The notes under the pieces were generated by a model. The model ran no database searches, was not told the DNA's origin, and was given only the letters and a program-made list of their open reading frames with translations. Of a DNA stretch of 64,000 bases, positions 9,733 through 17,665 are shown piece by piece. The stretch spans positions 1 to 64,000 of the forward strand of contig ONLD01000006.1 of NCBI GenBank assembly GCA_900318565.1, in the 5' to 3' direction. Every line of letters begins with the position of its first letter. Positions within the stretch are counted from its first letter, which is position 1. The position numbers and the translations under genes were made by a program. Source of the DNA: an uncultured Bacteroidales bacterium. GTDB lineage: Bacteria; Bacteroidota; Bacteroidia; Bacteroidales; UBA932.

Positions 9733-9759
9733 ACCCGGAAGGGTATCACCCCCGCCGGG
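9733..9759 (-). promoter_or_regulatory. Intercistronic hairpin, degenerate third copy
   Basis: In the 43-bp gap before the 509-residue gene, CCCGG pairs with CCGGG, and inner GGGT/ACCC pairs are possible. It resembles, less exactly, the two hairpins at 12034-12061 and 14414-14437 in the same operon. It could modulate mRNA decay or read-through between subunits. Confidence 0.4.
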
Positions 9760-9768
9760 CTAAGGTTT

Positions 9769-10890
9769 TTAGATGTTGATGACGGTCTCCACACCGATGT
9801 TGTCCCAACCGTTGACGGCAGGGTCGAAGGTGATGACGGCATCGCTCAGGTCGGGATCATTGGGATCCACGGGCTGGCCGGGATTGCCGCCGTTGCCTGC
9901 ACTTGCGGTAGGAGCAATGATAATCTTGTAGGTGATCACGTTGTTGATCTGCCAAGCGGGGAGGGTGGCAAGATAGAGGTCGGCGCTGGTGGTGAAGGTC
10001 TCGTTGAGGAAGGGGGCACCATTGCGGGTGGTAGCCACGGTGAGGCCGAGGTTGATCTTCTGCTGGCCGGCTGCAAGAGTCTGGGGCAGCACGAAGAACT
10101 CGGAGATGGCCTCATACTGGTTGCCGGGAGTGATAGCGCCGGAGAAAGTGCCGTTCTGGCTGGTGGTGGTGCCGTCGGGGGTCCACACGAAGTTGCCGTC
10201 GGCATCTGCAGGCTTGTCCCAGCCGACAATTCCGGTAGCAGGGCTGGAAGCGAGGGTCAGGGCGCATTTGCCGGCCTTGTAGAAGCCGCTCAGGGATGCG
10301 CTGTTTACATTGACGGTCCAGTCGGTGACGGTGCCGTCAGCTTCCTGCTTGTGGTTGTAGGCAAGCTCCACGATGACGCGGACCTTTGCGAGGGCGTGGT
10401 GGAACACGGTAGGCACACCGGTGTAACCGTTGATGCCGTCGTTGACCTCATCCACGTTGTCGGTATAACCGACAGCCTTGTCGGCATACATAATGTCGGT
10501 CTGGCCGGCCTCCACGTCGATGCCGGTATAGTTGATAGTGGAAGGAGTGATGGCGATGCCGCTCATTCCGTAAGGATAGTAGCAAAGGAAGTCAACGGTG
10601 GCGTTCTTCGGCCAGTAGTAGGTGGTGGAAGGCTTCCACTCGGAAGTGGAGGCGTTGAAGGACACCTGCTCGTTGTCCATAAAGTAAGCGCCGACGGTTC
10701 CGGCTGCCCAAGCGTAGGCGCCGAAGGTCTCGGTGGTGGGGAACACGGTCCCGTCAATGCCGATTTTGGTCAGGCTGGAAACGGTCTGGAAGCTGATTTC
10801 ATTCTGGCCTCCGTAAGTGTTGACCTGCACCTTTGTGCAGGAAACTGCGAAGAGAGCTGCGAAGGCAGCGATTGCAAGGAGTTTTTTCAT
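9769..10890 (-). CDS. Fimbrillin paralog 6 (373 residues)
   Basis: Signal peptide MKKLLAIAAFAALFAVSC with lipobox Cys18, then SSLTKIG, which corresponds to the TKA motif of the neighbours. The family core is clear: TFGAYAW, TTYYWPKNATVDFLCYYPYG, IMYADKAVGYTDN, PTVFHHALAKV and a closing ITFDPAVNGWDN. The product should be a lipid-anchored precursor exported by SecYEG and Lol, cleaved at the cell surface, and polymerised into a shaft by donor-strand exchange, as known for FimA/Mfa1. It lies 27 bp downstream of the next paralog. It is the last of the six similarly sized copies. Confidence 0.82.
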   Translation of the reverse strand: MKKLLAIAAFAALFAVSCTKVQVNTYGGQNEISFQTVSSLTKIGIDGTVFPTTETFGAYAWAAGTVGAYFMDNEQVSFNASTSEWKPSTTYYWPKNATVDFLCYYPYGMSGIAITPSTINYTGIDVEAGQTDIMYADKAVGYTDNVDEVNDGINGYTGVPTVFHHALAKVRVIVELAYNHKQEADGTVTDWTVNVNSASLSGFYKAGKCALTLASSPATGIVGWDKPADADGNFVWTPDGTTTSQNGTFSGAITPGNQYEAISEFFVLPQTLAAGQQKINLGLTVATTRNGAPFLNETFTTSADLYLATLPAWQINNVITYKIIIAPTASAGNGGNPGQPVDPNDPDLSDAVITFDPAVNGWDNIGVETVINI

Positions 10891-10917
10891 AACTTTATAA
10901 CTTTACTAATTAACTTT

Positions 10918-12012
10918 CTACAGATTGACGTCGGCATTGACGGTCACGTTCTCCCAGTCTGCCACTGCAGGGTCGAAGTAGATGGCTACGGGCTCATCGA
11001 CCGAAGGACCGCTGGTGCTGGGTGAGAGGGTGAACTTATAGGTAATGTTCTGGTTGATGCCCCAGGAGGAGAGGGAACCGCCCGAGAGAAGAGCGGGCAC
11101 GTCGATGCCTGTCTCGGTCAGGATGAGATGCTCGCCGGTGCCGTCGTTCTGGTCGCGGTAGGTCTTGATGTTCACGTTGAGAGTGACGCCCTGGCCCTCG
11201 TTGAGAGCCTGAGGAAGCACCAGAATATTGGAATCGAGGTTCTGAGGTATCTCGGAAAGGGCGGAAAGACCGCTGACATTGAGAGCAAGGTCAGTGGTGC
11301 TGGAGCCGTCGTTGGACCAGATATTGGAGGCGGGCTTAGCCCAGGTGCCGTCGGGGTTGAGCGTGAGGTCAAGGGTACCAGTGGTACGGACACCCGTCAC
11401 GACGACGCTGTTGACGGTGATTTCCCAGCGGGTCTTGTCGCCGGTGGGGGCCGTTTTCTCCAGGTACGAAGCGGAAATCTGGAAGCTCACCTTGGCAAGG
11501 GCGTGGTGGAAAAGGGTGGGCACGCCATTATAATAATAGGTATTGCTGTTGGCGGTCAGGCCGGTCACCTTGTCGGCGTACATCACGTCCACTCCGGGGT
11601 ACGCATTCACGTCCCAGGCCGGATAACTGATGCCGGTCTCCGTGACCACGGGCTTCGGCGCATTGGTGCCGTCGGCGGTGTAGGGAGAGTAGCAGATGAA
11701 ATCCAGCTTACCGGACTTGGGCCAGTAGTAGGTGGTCCCGGAAGGAGCCCACTGGTTGGTCGCGGAGACGTAAGCGACCTCCTGGTTGGTCATAAAATCT
11801 GCGTTGTCGGCCGCGCTGACGCCCTTGAACCAGGCGTAGGCACCGAAAGGCACGGAGGAGTACTCGTCCTTGTAGTCGGTGTTGGCCTTGCTGAGCACGC
11901 TGTGGCGGGCCACCTGGAAAGTAATTTCGCGCCGGGGCTCACTGGTCTCGGTCTTGGTGCAGGCGGCGGCCGCTACGAGGGCCGCAATTGCGATGAAGAC
12001 AAATTTTTTCAT
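10918..12012 (-). CDS. Fimbrillin paralog 5 (364 residues)
   Basis: Start placed at ATG 12012 because it gives MKKFVFIAIAALVAAAAC with lipobox Cys18; the 22 codons upstream read through the intercistronic hairpin. After the lipobox come CTKTETSEP and a VLSKAN motif. The core FGAYAWFKG, TTYYWPKSGKLDFICYSPY, VMYADKVTG, PTLFHHALAKV and closing VYFDPAVADWENV define the fimbrillin family. It shares the CTKTETSEP stretch almost exactly with paralog 4, so these two are probably the product of a recent duplication. Cell-surface pilus subunit. Confidence 0.82.
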   Translation of the reverse strand: MKKFVFIAIAALVAAAACTKTETSEPRREITFQVARHSVLSKANTDYKDEYSSVPFGAYAWFKGVSAADNADFMTNQEVAYVSATNQWAPSGTTYYWPKSGKLDFICYSPYTADGTNAPKPVVTETGISYPAWDVNAYPGVDVMYADKVTGLTANSNTYYYNGVPTLFHHALAKVSFQISASYLEKTAPTGDKTRWEITVNSVVVTGVRTTGTLDLTLNPDGTWAKPASNIWSNDGSSTTDLALNVSGLSALSEIPQNLDSNILVLPQALNEGQGVTLNVNIKTYRDQNDGTGEHLILTETGIDVPALLSGGSLSSWGINQNITYKFTLSPSTSGPSVDEPVAIYFDPAVADWENVTVNADVNL

Positions 12013-12033
12013 AATAAATACTCGTTTCTGGCA

Positions 12034-12061
12034 CCCGAGGGCAGGGTCAGCCGCCCCCGGG
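12034..12061 (-). promoter_or_regulatory. Intercistronic hairpin with conserved loop, copy 1
   Basis: CCCGAGGGC (12034-12042) and GCCCCCGGG (12053-12061) form a 9-bp stem with one mismatch. The 10-nt plus-strand loop is AGGGTCAGCC, identical to the loop at 14421-14430. It lies in the 93-bp gap between fimbrillin paralogs 4 and 5. The mRNA is read from the minus strand, so the loop there is GGCUGACCCU. Confidence 0.6.
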
Positions 12062-12105
12062 CAATATATAATATGCATTATGAAATTAACAAACTGTCAA
12101 AATCA

Positions 12106-13218
12106 TTAAAGCTGTATGGTAGCGTTAGCATCCACGACAGTCCAGTCTGCAACGGCAGGGTCGAAGGTGATGATAACATCGTTGGGATTATCGTTGTTGT
12201 TCGGGTCGGCAATTGCCGTCGGCTTGATGTTGATGGTGTAAACGATGTTCTCGTTCATCTGCCAGGCCTTGAGGCTGGAGATATCCATAATGTCAATCGT
12301 GGGATTGAAATCTTCGTTGATTTCCTTTCCGTTGGAGAGGGTGGTCTTGATGTGGACGGTGAGCTTGAGCTGCTGGGTGCCAGCTGCGAGGACCTGGGGC
12401 ATCACATAACCGGAAGCGGCAGCAAGATCCTGGGGAGTAGTGGTCAGGATGACGCCGCTGGGATAGGTGGTGGCATCGATAAGCTCCTGCTCAGAGGAAG
12501 TACCGGTGAGGTTAGTCCAGACGTTGTAGTCGGTGGTGCCGACGGTGGTCACGGGCTTGTCCCAGCTCTTGCCGTCTGCATTGAGGGCGAGGGCGCAGTC
12601 GCCGGTGGTCTTGAAACCGCCGATCTTGGCGCTGGTCACCTTCACTTCCCATTCAGTCTTGGTGTTGGTGGTAGGGTCGGTGAACTCGACGAAGTTGGCC
12701 TTGATCTTGAAGCTGAGCTTCGCAAGGGCGTGACGGAACACTGTAGGGACACCGGAGAAGCCGGAATCTGCAGAGTCGCTGTCGGTAACTTCGTTCACGT
12801 TGGAGGAGCAGGTGGCCCTGTCGGCATACATCAGGTCGGTAGAACCTACGGTGATGCCGGTGTAGGTGATGCTGTTCTTCGTGATTTCAGGCACGGTACC
12901 GGCAGCGTTGGAAGTGCCGGCGAAAGGAGAGTAGGAAATGAATGAGATGGAACCGGTCTTGGGCCAGTAGAAGGTGTGGTCGATGGTCTTCCACACGCCG
13001 CCGGACAGGTCAACCTTCTCATTGACCATAAAGTCGTCGGTGTTGTTGAACCAGGCATAGGTACCGAAAGCTCCGTTCTCATACTTGACGCCGGTAGCCT
13101 TGGTCAGGCTGTTCGCGACCTCGAAGCTGATCTCGCGCTGAGGCTCGCTGGTCTCAGTCTTGGTGCAGGCTGCCAGGGTCACCAGGGCAGCGGCTGCGAA
13201 GAAGAAAAACTTTTTCAT
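12106..13218 (-). CDS. Fimbrillin paralog 4 (370 residues)
   Basis: Signal peptide MKKFFFFAAAALVTLAAC with lipobox Cys18, followed by CTKTETSEPQREISF and SLTKATG. Core motifs are FGTYAWFN, HTFYWPKTGSISFISYSPF, LMYADRATC, VPTVFRHALAKLSF and closing ITFDPAVADWTVV. It is closest to paralog 5 in the segment after the lipobox and belongs to the same polymerising pilin class. The gap to paralog 3 is 15 bp and the gap to paralog 5 is 93 bp with a hairpin, so mRNA processing could set subunit ratios. No separate promoter is obvious. Confidence 0.82.
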   Translation of the reverse strand: MKKFFFFAAAALVTLAACTKTETSEPQREISFEVANSLTKATGVKYENGAFGTYAWFNNTDDFMVNEKVDLSGGVWKTIDHTFYWPKTGSISFISYSPFAGTSNAAGTVPEITKNSITYTGITVGSTDLMYADRATCSSNVNEVTDSDSADSGFSGVPTVFRHALAKLSFKIKANFVEFTDPTTNTKTEWEVKVTSAKIGGFKTTGDCALALNADGKSWDKPVTTVGTTDYNVWTNLTGTSSEQELIDATTYPSGVILTTTPQDLAAASGYVMPQVLAAGTQQLKLTVHIKTTLSNGKEINEDFNPTIDIMDISSLKAWQMNENIVYTINIKPTAIADPNNNDNPNDVIITFDPAVADWTVVDANATIQL

Positions 13219-13233
13219 ATCTGTATTATTTTT

Positions 13234-14361
13234 TTAGTTCTGATAGGTATAGGTAGGCTCGTTGGACTCAGGCTCCCAGGTCTCCACGGTAGGATCGAAG
13301 AGGATGACCTCGTTGGGCTTGATGATGATGTGATAGGTGTAAATCGTGTTCATAGCCCAGGCTGTGACGGAAGGGGTAAATGCGGTAAGCTTGGTGGCAT
13401 CGATGGTGATGTCTTCCTTGATAGGAGCCTCGGAACCATACTGATACTGGAGGCTGTAGGTCATATTGAACAGCACGTCGTCGGTAAGTGTGTGGGGAAT
13501 GACAGCACCTTCAGCGATGAGTTCGGTAGCCTGGCCGGCAGCAGTACCGTCAGTGGTAGAACCGTCGGACTTGTTGCCGCCCTTTGCGGAAAGCACGATA
13601 TCTCCGGACACTTTGTCGACAGCGGTATAAGCACCAAGGGATGCCCAGGCGGTAGTTGCATCATACTTTGCAGTTGCGGGAGCGGTGCCGGAAGGCTCGG
13701 TGAAAGTCACGGCAAGGGTACCCTGCTGAGGCACGGTCACGGATGCAGACTTGACGGTTGCAGTCCAGACATAGTTGGCGTCAGTGGCTTCGGATGCATC
13801 GAAGATCACGTCGAACTTGACCTTTGCAAGCATATGGCGGAAGAGAGTGGGCACACCCTTCTGGACGCTGTTGCGCTGATAGATAGAAGCATCGTTAGTG
13901 GTGTTCTCGCTGTAGCGGTAAGCGGCGTCGGCAACGAGGATGTTGGAGTTGCTCACTACGGACACGTTGGTGTAGGTAACGGAATTCTCAGCCTTTGCGG
14001 TAGGAGCGGGGCTTCCGGCATAGGAGAAGAAATTGATATAACCGGTCTTGGGCCAGAAATAGTTCCTTCCGGAGGGAGTCCACTTGGTAGGATTGGAGGT
14101 ATTGTCGGGGGCCACTACCTGGTCGGCCATAAACTGCTGTATGCCATAAGAGCCGGCTCCGTGGAACCAGGCGTTGGTCGTAAAGGAAGCGATCTGGGCG
14201 CCTGCGGCCTGCTCATCGAGGAGGCTGTTGTAGGCTTTGGTCTGAGGTGCGTACTTGACGACTTCGAATGCGATGGGGCTCTCGGGAGCCTCGGTCTCGT
14301 TCTTGGTGCAGGCGGCGCTGGCTGCCAGAGCTGCGACTGCGATGATGAAATACTTTTTCAT
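13234..14361 (-). CDS. Fimbrillin paralog 3 (375 residues)
   Basis: Signal peptide MKKYFIIAVAALAASAAC with lipobox Cys18, then YAPQTKAYNS with the putative processing lysine at residue 42. Core motifs are NAWFHGAG, NYFWPKTGYINFFSY, ILVADAAYRYS, PTLFRHMLAKV and closing ILFDPTVETWEPES. A short extra C-terminal tail (SNEPTYTYQN) follows the closing motif. It is 15 bp from paralog 4, while the 86-bp gap upstream contains the second copy of the conserved hairpin. Confidence 0.82.
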   Translation of the reverse strand: MKKYFIIAVAALAASAACTKNETEAPESPIAFEVVKYAPQTKAYNSLLDEQAAGAQIASFTTNAWFHGAGSYGIQQFMADQVVAPDNTSNPTKWTPSGRNYFWPKTGYINFFSYAGSPAPTAKAENSVTYTNVSVVSNSNILVADAAYRYSENTTNDASIYQRNSVQKGVPTLFRHMLAKVKFDVIFDASEATDANYVWTATVKSASVTVPQQGTLAVTFTEPSGTAPATAKYDATTAWASLGAYTAVDKVSGDIVLSAKGGNKSDGSTTDGTAAGQATELIAEGAVIPHTLTDDVLFNMTYSLQYQYGSEAPIKEDITIDATKLTAFTPSVTAWAMNTIYTYHIIIKPNEVILFDPTVETWEPESNEPTYTYQN

Positions 14362-14413
14362 AATGCTTTTTGTTTGTCTTTGTTTGTTAAAAATGTTTGT
14401 TAAAGTTTGGAGC

Positions 14414-14437
14414 CCGGGGCAGGGTCAGCCGCCCCGG
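14414..14437 (-). promoter_or_regulatory. Intercistronic hairpin with conserved loop, copy 2
   Basis: CCGGGGC (14414-14420) and GCCCCGG (14431-14437) form a perfect 7-bp stem around the plus-strand loop AGGGTCAGCC, the same loop as at 12043-12052. It lies in the gap between fimbrillin paralogs 2 and 3. Confidence 0.6.
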
Positions 14438-14447
14438 ACCAAAGGTA

Positions 14448-15521
14448 TTAGATGTTCTTATCTGGCACAGTAACAGTCTCCCAAGCGGTCTCCACGGCAG
14501 GGTCGAAGAGAACCCTCTTCTCGGAAGGCGCTATGACAAGAGTGTAGATATACTTCTTGTTCTGCTCCCAGTTGCTGATGGAGTTGCTGAAAGCCTCACC
14601 GCTTGCGGCATAGAAAGGAATGCTCTTGGTGATGATTTCAGTATTGGAAACAGTCGAAGAATAAGCAGTCACAATCTCAAGCTTGAACTCGAGGGCGATT
14701 CCGGATAGAGCCTGCGGAAGGACGCTCTGGTTGGCGAGGAGGTCCTGGTTGGTTGCGGTAAGGGCAAGGTTGGCAGGAGTAAGGTTGCCCTTGGTGCCGG
14801 AAACCGCCCAGTCGCCGGTCCAGGCCTTGGGAGTCTTTTCGGTGTTAGGATCGGAGTTGGTGAGAGTAAGGGTACCCTGGTTGTAGATATCCTTGACCTT
14901 GATTTCTTTCAGAGTGATTGTCCAGTTGGCGGTGCCATTGGTAACCTTGGAAGCACGGGCCTGAATCTTGATCTGGGAAAGGGCGTGGTGGAAGAGAGTG
15001 GGGACACCTTCGGAGACACCGTCAAGTTTGTAGGTCGCAGGATTGTTGTTCTCCTTGAAGCGCCAGGCCTCATCGGCATACATAATGTTGTCGCCGGTAC
15101 CGATGGTGCGGTTTGACCACTCAAGCGTAGTCTCGGTTGCGGTGGTGGGACCTACGCCGGTGTCATACCAGGAGACGAAGTTGATGTAGCTGCTTGCGCC
15201 CTTGGGCCAGTAGTAGTCGTGGGAAGGAGCCCACTCCTTTGCAGTAGCGTTCCAGGTGATGGTCTCGCCATTAGCGCCGAAGAAGTCCTGGGTTTCGCTC
15301 ACGCCTTCAGCGTGCAGGAAACCCTTGCTCTTGAACTGGGCATTTGCAGGATTTGCAAATTCAGACAGGAAGGAGACTTCTCCTGCCTTGGTCTGAGGCA
15401 CATAGTTGGCCGCAAAGAAAGTCACTCTCTTTGCAGGGGCGGCATCGTCAGAGACGATCTTGGTGCAGGCGGCGCTGGCTGCGAGGGCCGCGATTGCGAT
15501 GATTACAGAAATCTTTTTCAT
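14448..15521 (-). CDS. Fimbrillin paralog 2 (357 residues)
   Basis: Signal peptide MKKISVIIAIAALAASAAC with lipobox Cys19, then YVPQTKAGEV with the putative processing lysine at residue 45. It shares long stretches with paralog 1: PAKRV, YVPQTKA, APSHDYYWPKGA, NFVSWYD, DNIMYADEAWR and GVSEGVPTLFHHAL. The closing motif is VLFDPAVETAWETV, with one extra residue before Trp. Paralogs 1 and 2 are therefore the closest pair and differ as a subgroup from 3-6. Lipid-anchored pilin precursor by family; which paralog forms the shaft cannot be told from sequence. Confidence 0.82.
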   Translation of the reverse strand: MKKISVIIAIAALAASAACTKIVSDDAAPAKRVTFFAANYVPQTKAGEVSFLSEFANPANAQFKSKGFLHAEGVSETQDFFGANGETITWNATAKEWAPSHDYYWPKGASSYINFVSWYDTGVGPTTATETTLEWSNRTIGTGDNIMYADEAWRFKENNNPATYKLDGVSEGVPTLFHHALSQIKIQARASKVTNGTANWTITLKEIKVKDIYNQGTLTLTNSDPNTEKTPKAWTGDWAVSGTKGNLTPANLALTATNQDLLANQSVLPQALSGIALEFKLEIVTAYSSTVSNTEIITKSIPFYAASGEAFSNSISNWEQNKKYIYTLVIAPSEKRVLFDPAVETAWETVTVPDKNI

Positions 15522-15542
15522 AATGCTTATACTTTAACTTAC

Positions 15543-16628
15543 TTATTCCAAATACATTTTATTGTTCGGGTCTTCGTTCCAGTCAACGCTTGAAGGATCG
15601 AAGAGAATCAGGTTGGTCTTCGGGTTGACGGTGATGGTGTAGGTGATGCTCTGGTTCATCTCCCAGGCATCGAGCCCGCCGCTGAACTCGGAGAGCGGAA
15701 TGCTCGCGCTCAGCTTCTCCACCACGTAGTTGCCTCCGGTGGTATCATAGTCGGAGCGGATTTCGTAATTGAACTTCAGCACCATATTCTCAGTGCTCTG
15801 AGGCAGCACGCTGCGGGTCGGAATCAGCGGCACCGCCACGCCGTCTTCAGAGAGGCTAAACTCCACGCCGGGGCGGGCAATGTCGGCAGGGCTGCCGGTC
15901 AGCGACCAGGCGGGAGCGCTGCCCACGGAGCCGGTCCACCAGGCGCGGGTGCCCTTCGAACCGGGATCAGCGTTGGAGAGCGACAGGGTTCCTGCCTGCT
16001 TCACGCCCTCGAGCCTGACGTCGGTAATCTTCACGCTCCATCTGGTCGAGCCCTCGGAAAGAGGAGTTGCCTTGGCTGCGAAAGCCACGCGTGCGAGTGC
16101 GTGGTGGAACAAAGTCGGTACACCTTCGCTTACGCCGCTCGTCGCGATGTATTCAGTCGCATTGTCGTTGTAGCGCCAGGCCTCGTCGGCAAACATAATG
16201 TTATCGTCTTCGGCAAGGCTGCGGGTGCTGCCGTCGATAGTCCAAACAAGGGAAGTCTCGCTTGCGGCGGTCGGGGTGCCGTTCTTGTCGTACCAGGACA
16301 CGAAGTTCACGTAACTCTCAGCGCCCTTCGGCCAGTAGTAGTCGTGCGAAGGGGCCCACTCGGGAACGGAGGCGTTGTAGGAAACCGTCTCACCTGCGGC
16401 AGGGAAGAAATTCTGGGCACCGGATACGCCCTCAGCGTAAAGATAAGCCTTGGAAGAGAAAGCCGTGATGCCTTCGCTGTTCAGGCTGGCAGCGGCTTTT
16501 GTCTGGGGCACATAGCTGCCCACCGCAAAGGCTACTCTCTTTGCGGGCACGGGAGCGACATCTACCTTTGTGCAACCCCAGAGGGCCACAAGGAGTGTCA
16601 CAACAGCTATGCACAGTCTCTTCTTCAT
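15543..16628 (-). CDS. Fimbrillin paralog 1 (361 residues)
   Basis: Start placed at ATG 16628, two bases after the stop of the DUF5119 gene, giving MKKRLCIAVVTLLVALWGC with lipobox Cys19. A longer reading from an alternative codon at 16664 would overlap that gene and spoil the signal peptide. The putative processing lysine is residue 44 (YVPQTKAAAS). Core motifs are APSHDYYWPKGAESYVNFVSWYDKNG, split here as APSHDYYWPKGA and NFVSWYDKNG, then DNIMFADEAWR, GVPTLFHHALARV and closing ILFDPSSVDWNED. It is first of six tandem paralogs, a position often held by the major or most expressed subunit. Confidence 0.8.
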   Translation of the reverse strand: MKKRLCIAVVTLLVALWGCTKVDVAPVPAKRVAFAVGSYVPQTKAAASLNSEGITAFSSKAYLYAEGVSGAQNFFPAAGETVSYNASVPEWAPSHDYYWPKGAESYVNFVSWYDKNGTPTAASETSLVWTIDGSTRSLAEDDNIMFADEAWRYNDNATEYIATSGVSEGVPTLFHHALARVAFAAKATPLSEGSTRWSVKITDVRLEGVKQAGTLSLSNADPGSKGTRAWWTGSVGSAPAWSLTGSPADIARPGVEFSLSEDGVAVPLIPTRSVLPQSTENMVLKFNYEIRSDYDTTGGNYVVEKLSASIPLSEFSGGLDAWEMNQSITYTITVNPKTNLILFDPSSVDWNEDPNNKMYLE

Positions 16629-16630
16629 TC

Positions 16631-17665
16631 CTACAAAATAATATCTCCGTGTTCTTCTTCCCAATCATCCACCACAGGCTTGAAGCCGCCTCCGGACTCA
16701 CCGCTCGGGTGGTCGGGCTTTTGTATGGTCCAAGTCTCGTCGATAAGGAGCCAGTGGTGAAGTATTGCATCCTCGGTCTTGAATATCCTGTCGAGGTTGA
16801 TTTCTTTCTGCTGAAGGTTGCCGCCCGTATCCACGACGTTGAAGGTCACGTGCAGGTTGGAGGTCGCCTCGGGAATCTTGCCGAAGGTGTTGAACACCGC
16901 GCAGAGCACGTCCTTGTTGTCGCCGGCCAGGTTCTCGTCGGTGCTCTTGACCATATCGAAGCACACGGCCGCGGTCGGGTCCTCGGTGCGCTCGTTGAGA
17001 GCGAAGTGGTTCGAGGGGCTGAGGCCGTTGATGATGGCGGTTGCGCTGGATGCGTACTGCATACCTTCCACGTGGATTTGAATATAATAAGTATCCACGA
17101 CGGTATTGGCGGTGGTGCGGATCACGACCAAAGTGTCACGGGGAGAGACCCTGAGGTTGTGCTCGCGGGCCACCATCAGGTGGTCGGGCTCGTAGTTGAT
17201 ATGCACGTTGTCATATTCATCGGCCTTCGTGCCGAGGAAGCGGGTGCGCATCGTGGCGGGAATCTCGGTGGTGTAGCCGATAATGCTTTCTTCATTGTTC
17301 TCGTTCGATACCTGGGTGGTGGGCGTATCGAAGTTGTAAACGAGGAAGTCGTAGTTGCCGTAGCTTATATTGAGCGTACCGCTGAGCACCTGGTCGCCGT
17401 TCTCGATGGTCTTATTGGATATGAAGCTCTGGGTCAGCAGGTTCTTGCTCTTGGGGTCGTACACCATAACGCGCATCATATCGGTATTGACGCTGGGGAT
17501 GGGCACCTTGGGGTTGTACACGTCGCAGGTCACGTTGGACACGGCCTTCACGTCCACATCCACGCGGATGGCAATCTTTTCCATCATATCCTCGAGGGGA
17601 CGGCGGACGCAGCCGCAAAGGGCGGTGCAGATGATGGCGGCGGCCAGAAGGAACTTCTTACTCAT
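16631..17665 (-). CDS. DUF5119-like fimbrial lipoprotein
   Basis: A 344-residue lipoprotein (MSKKFLLAAAIICTALCGC, lipobox Cys19) with the CVRRPLEDM start typical of DUF5119 proteins, which sit next to DUF3575 and fimbrillin genes in Bacteroidales. Beta-rich body with NYDFLVYNFDT and NHFALNERTED; the C-terminus is acidic. It overlaps the 3' end of the interrupted DUF3575 gene by 8 bp, so it was probably translated by coupling to it. A fimbrial anchor or assembly role in the outer leaflet is inferred from context. Confidence 0.65.
   Translation of the reverse strand: MSKKFLLAAAIICTALCGCVRRPLEDMMEKIAIRVDVDVKAVSNVTCDVYNPKVPIPSVNTDMMRVMVYDPKSKNLLTQSFISNKTIENGDQVLSGTLNISYGNYDFLVYNFDTPTTQVSNENNEESIIGYTTEIPATMRTRFLGTKADEYDNVHINYEPDHLMVAREHNLRVSPRDTLVVIRTTANTVVDTYYIQIHVEGMQYASSATAIINGLSPSNHFALNERTEDPTAAVCFDMVKSTDENLAGDNKDVLCAVFNTFGKIPEATSNLHVTFNVVDTGGNLQQKEINLDRIFKTEDAILHHWLLIDETWTIQKPDHPSGESGGGFKPVVDDWEEEHGDIIL

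Noticed and set aside
11128..12945. 605-residue Val/Gly-rich plus-strand frame opposite the fimbrillin genes
   Set aside because: It lies antisense to two clear fimbrillin genes, crosses their hairpin gap and has low-complexity composition typical of a mirror frame. The same applies to 9661-11025, 12976-14403 and 16499-17698.
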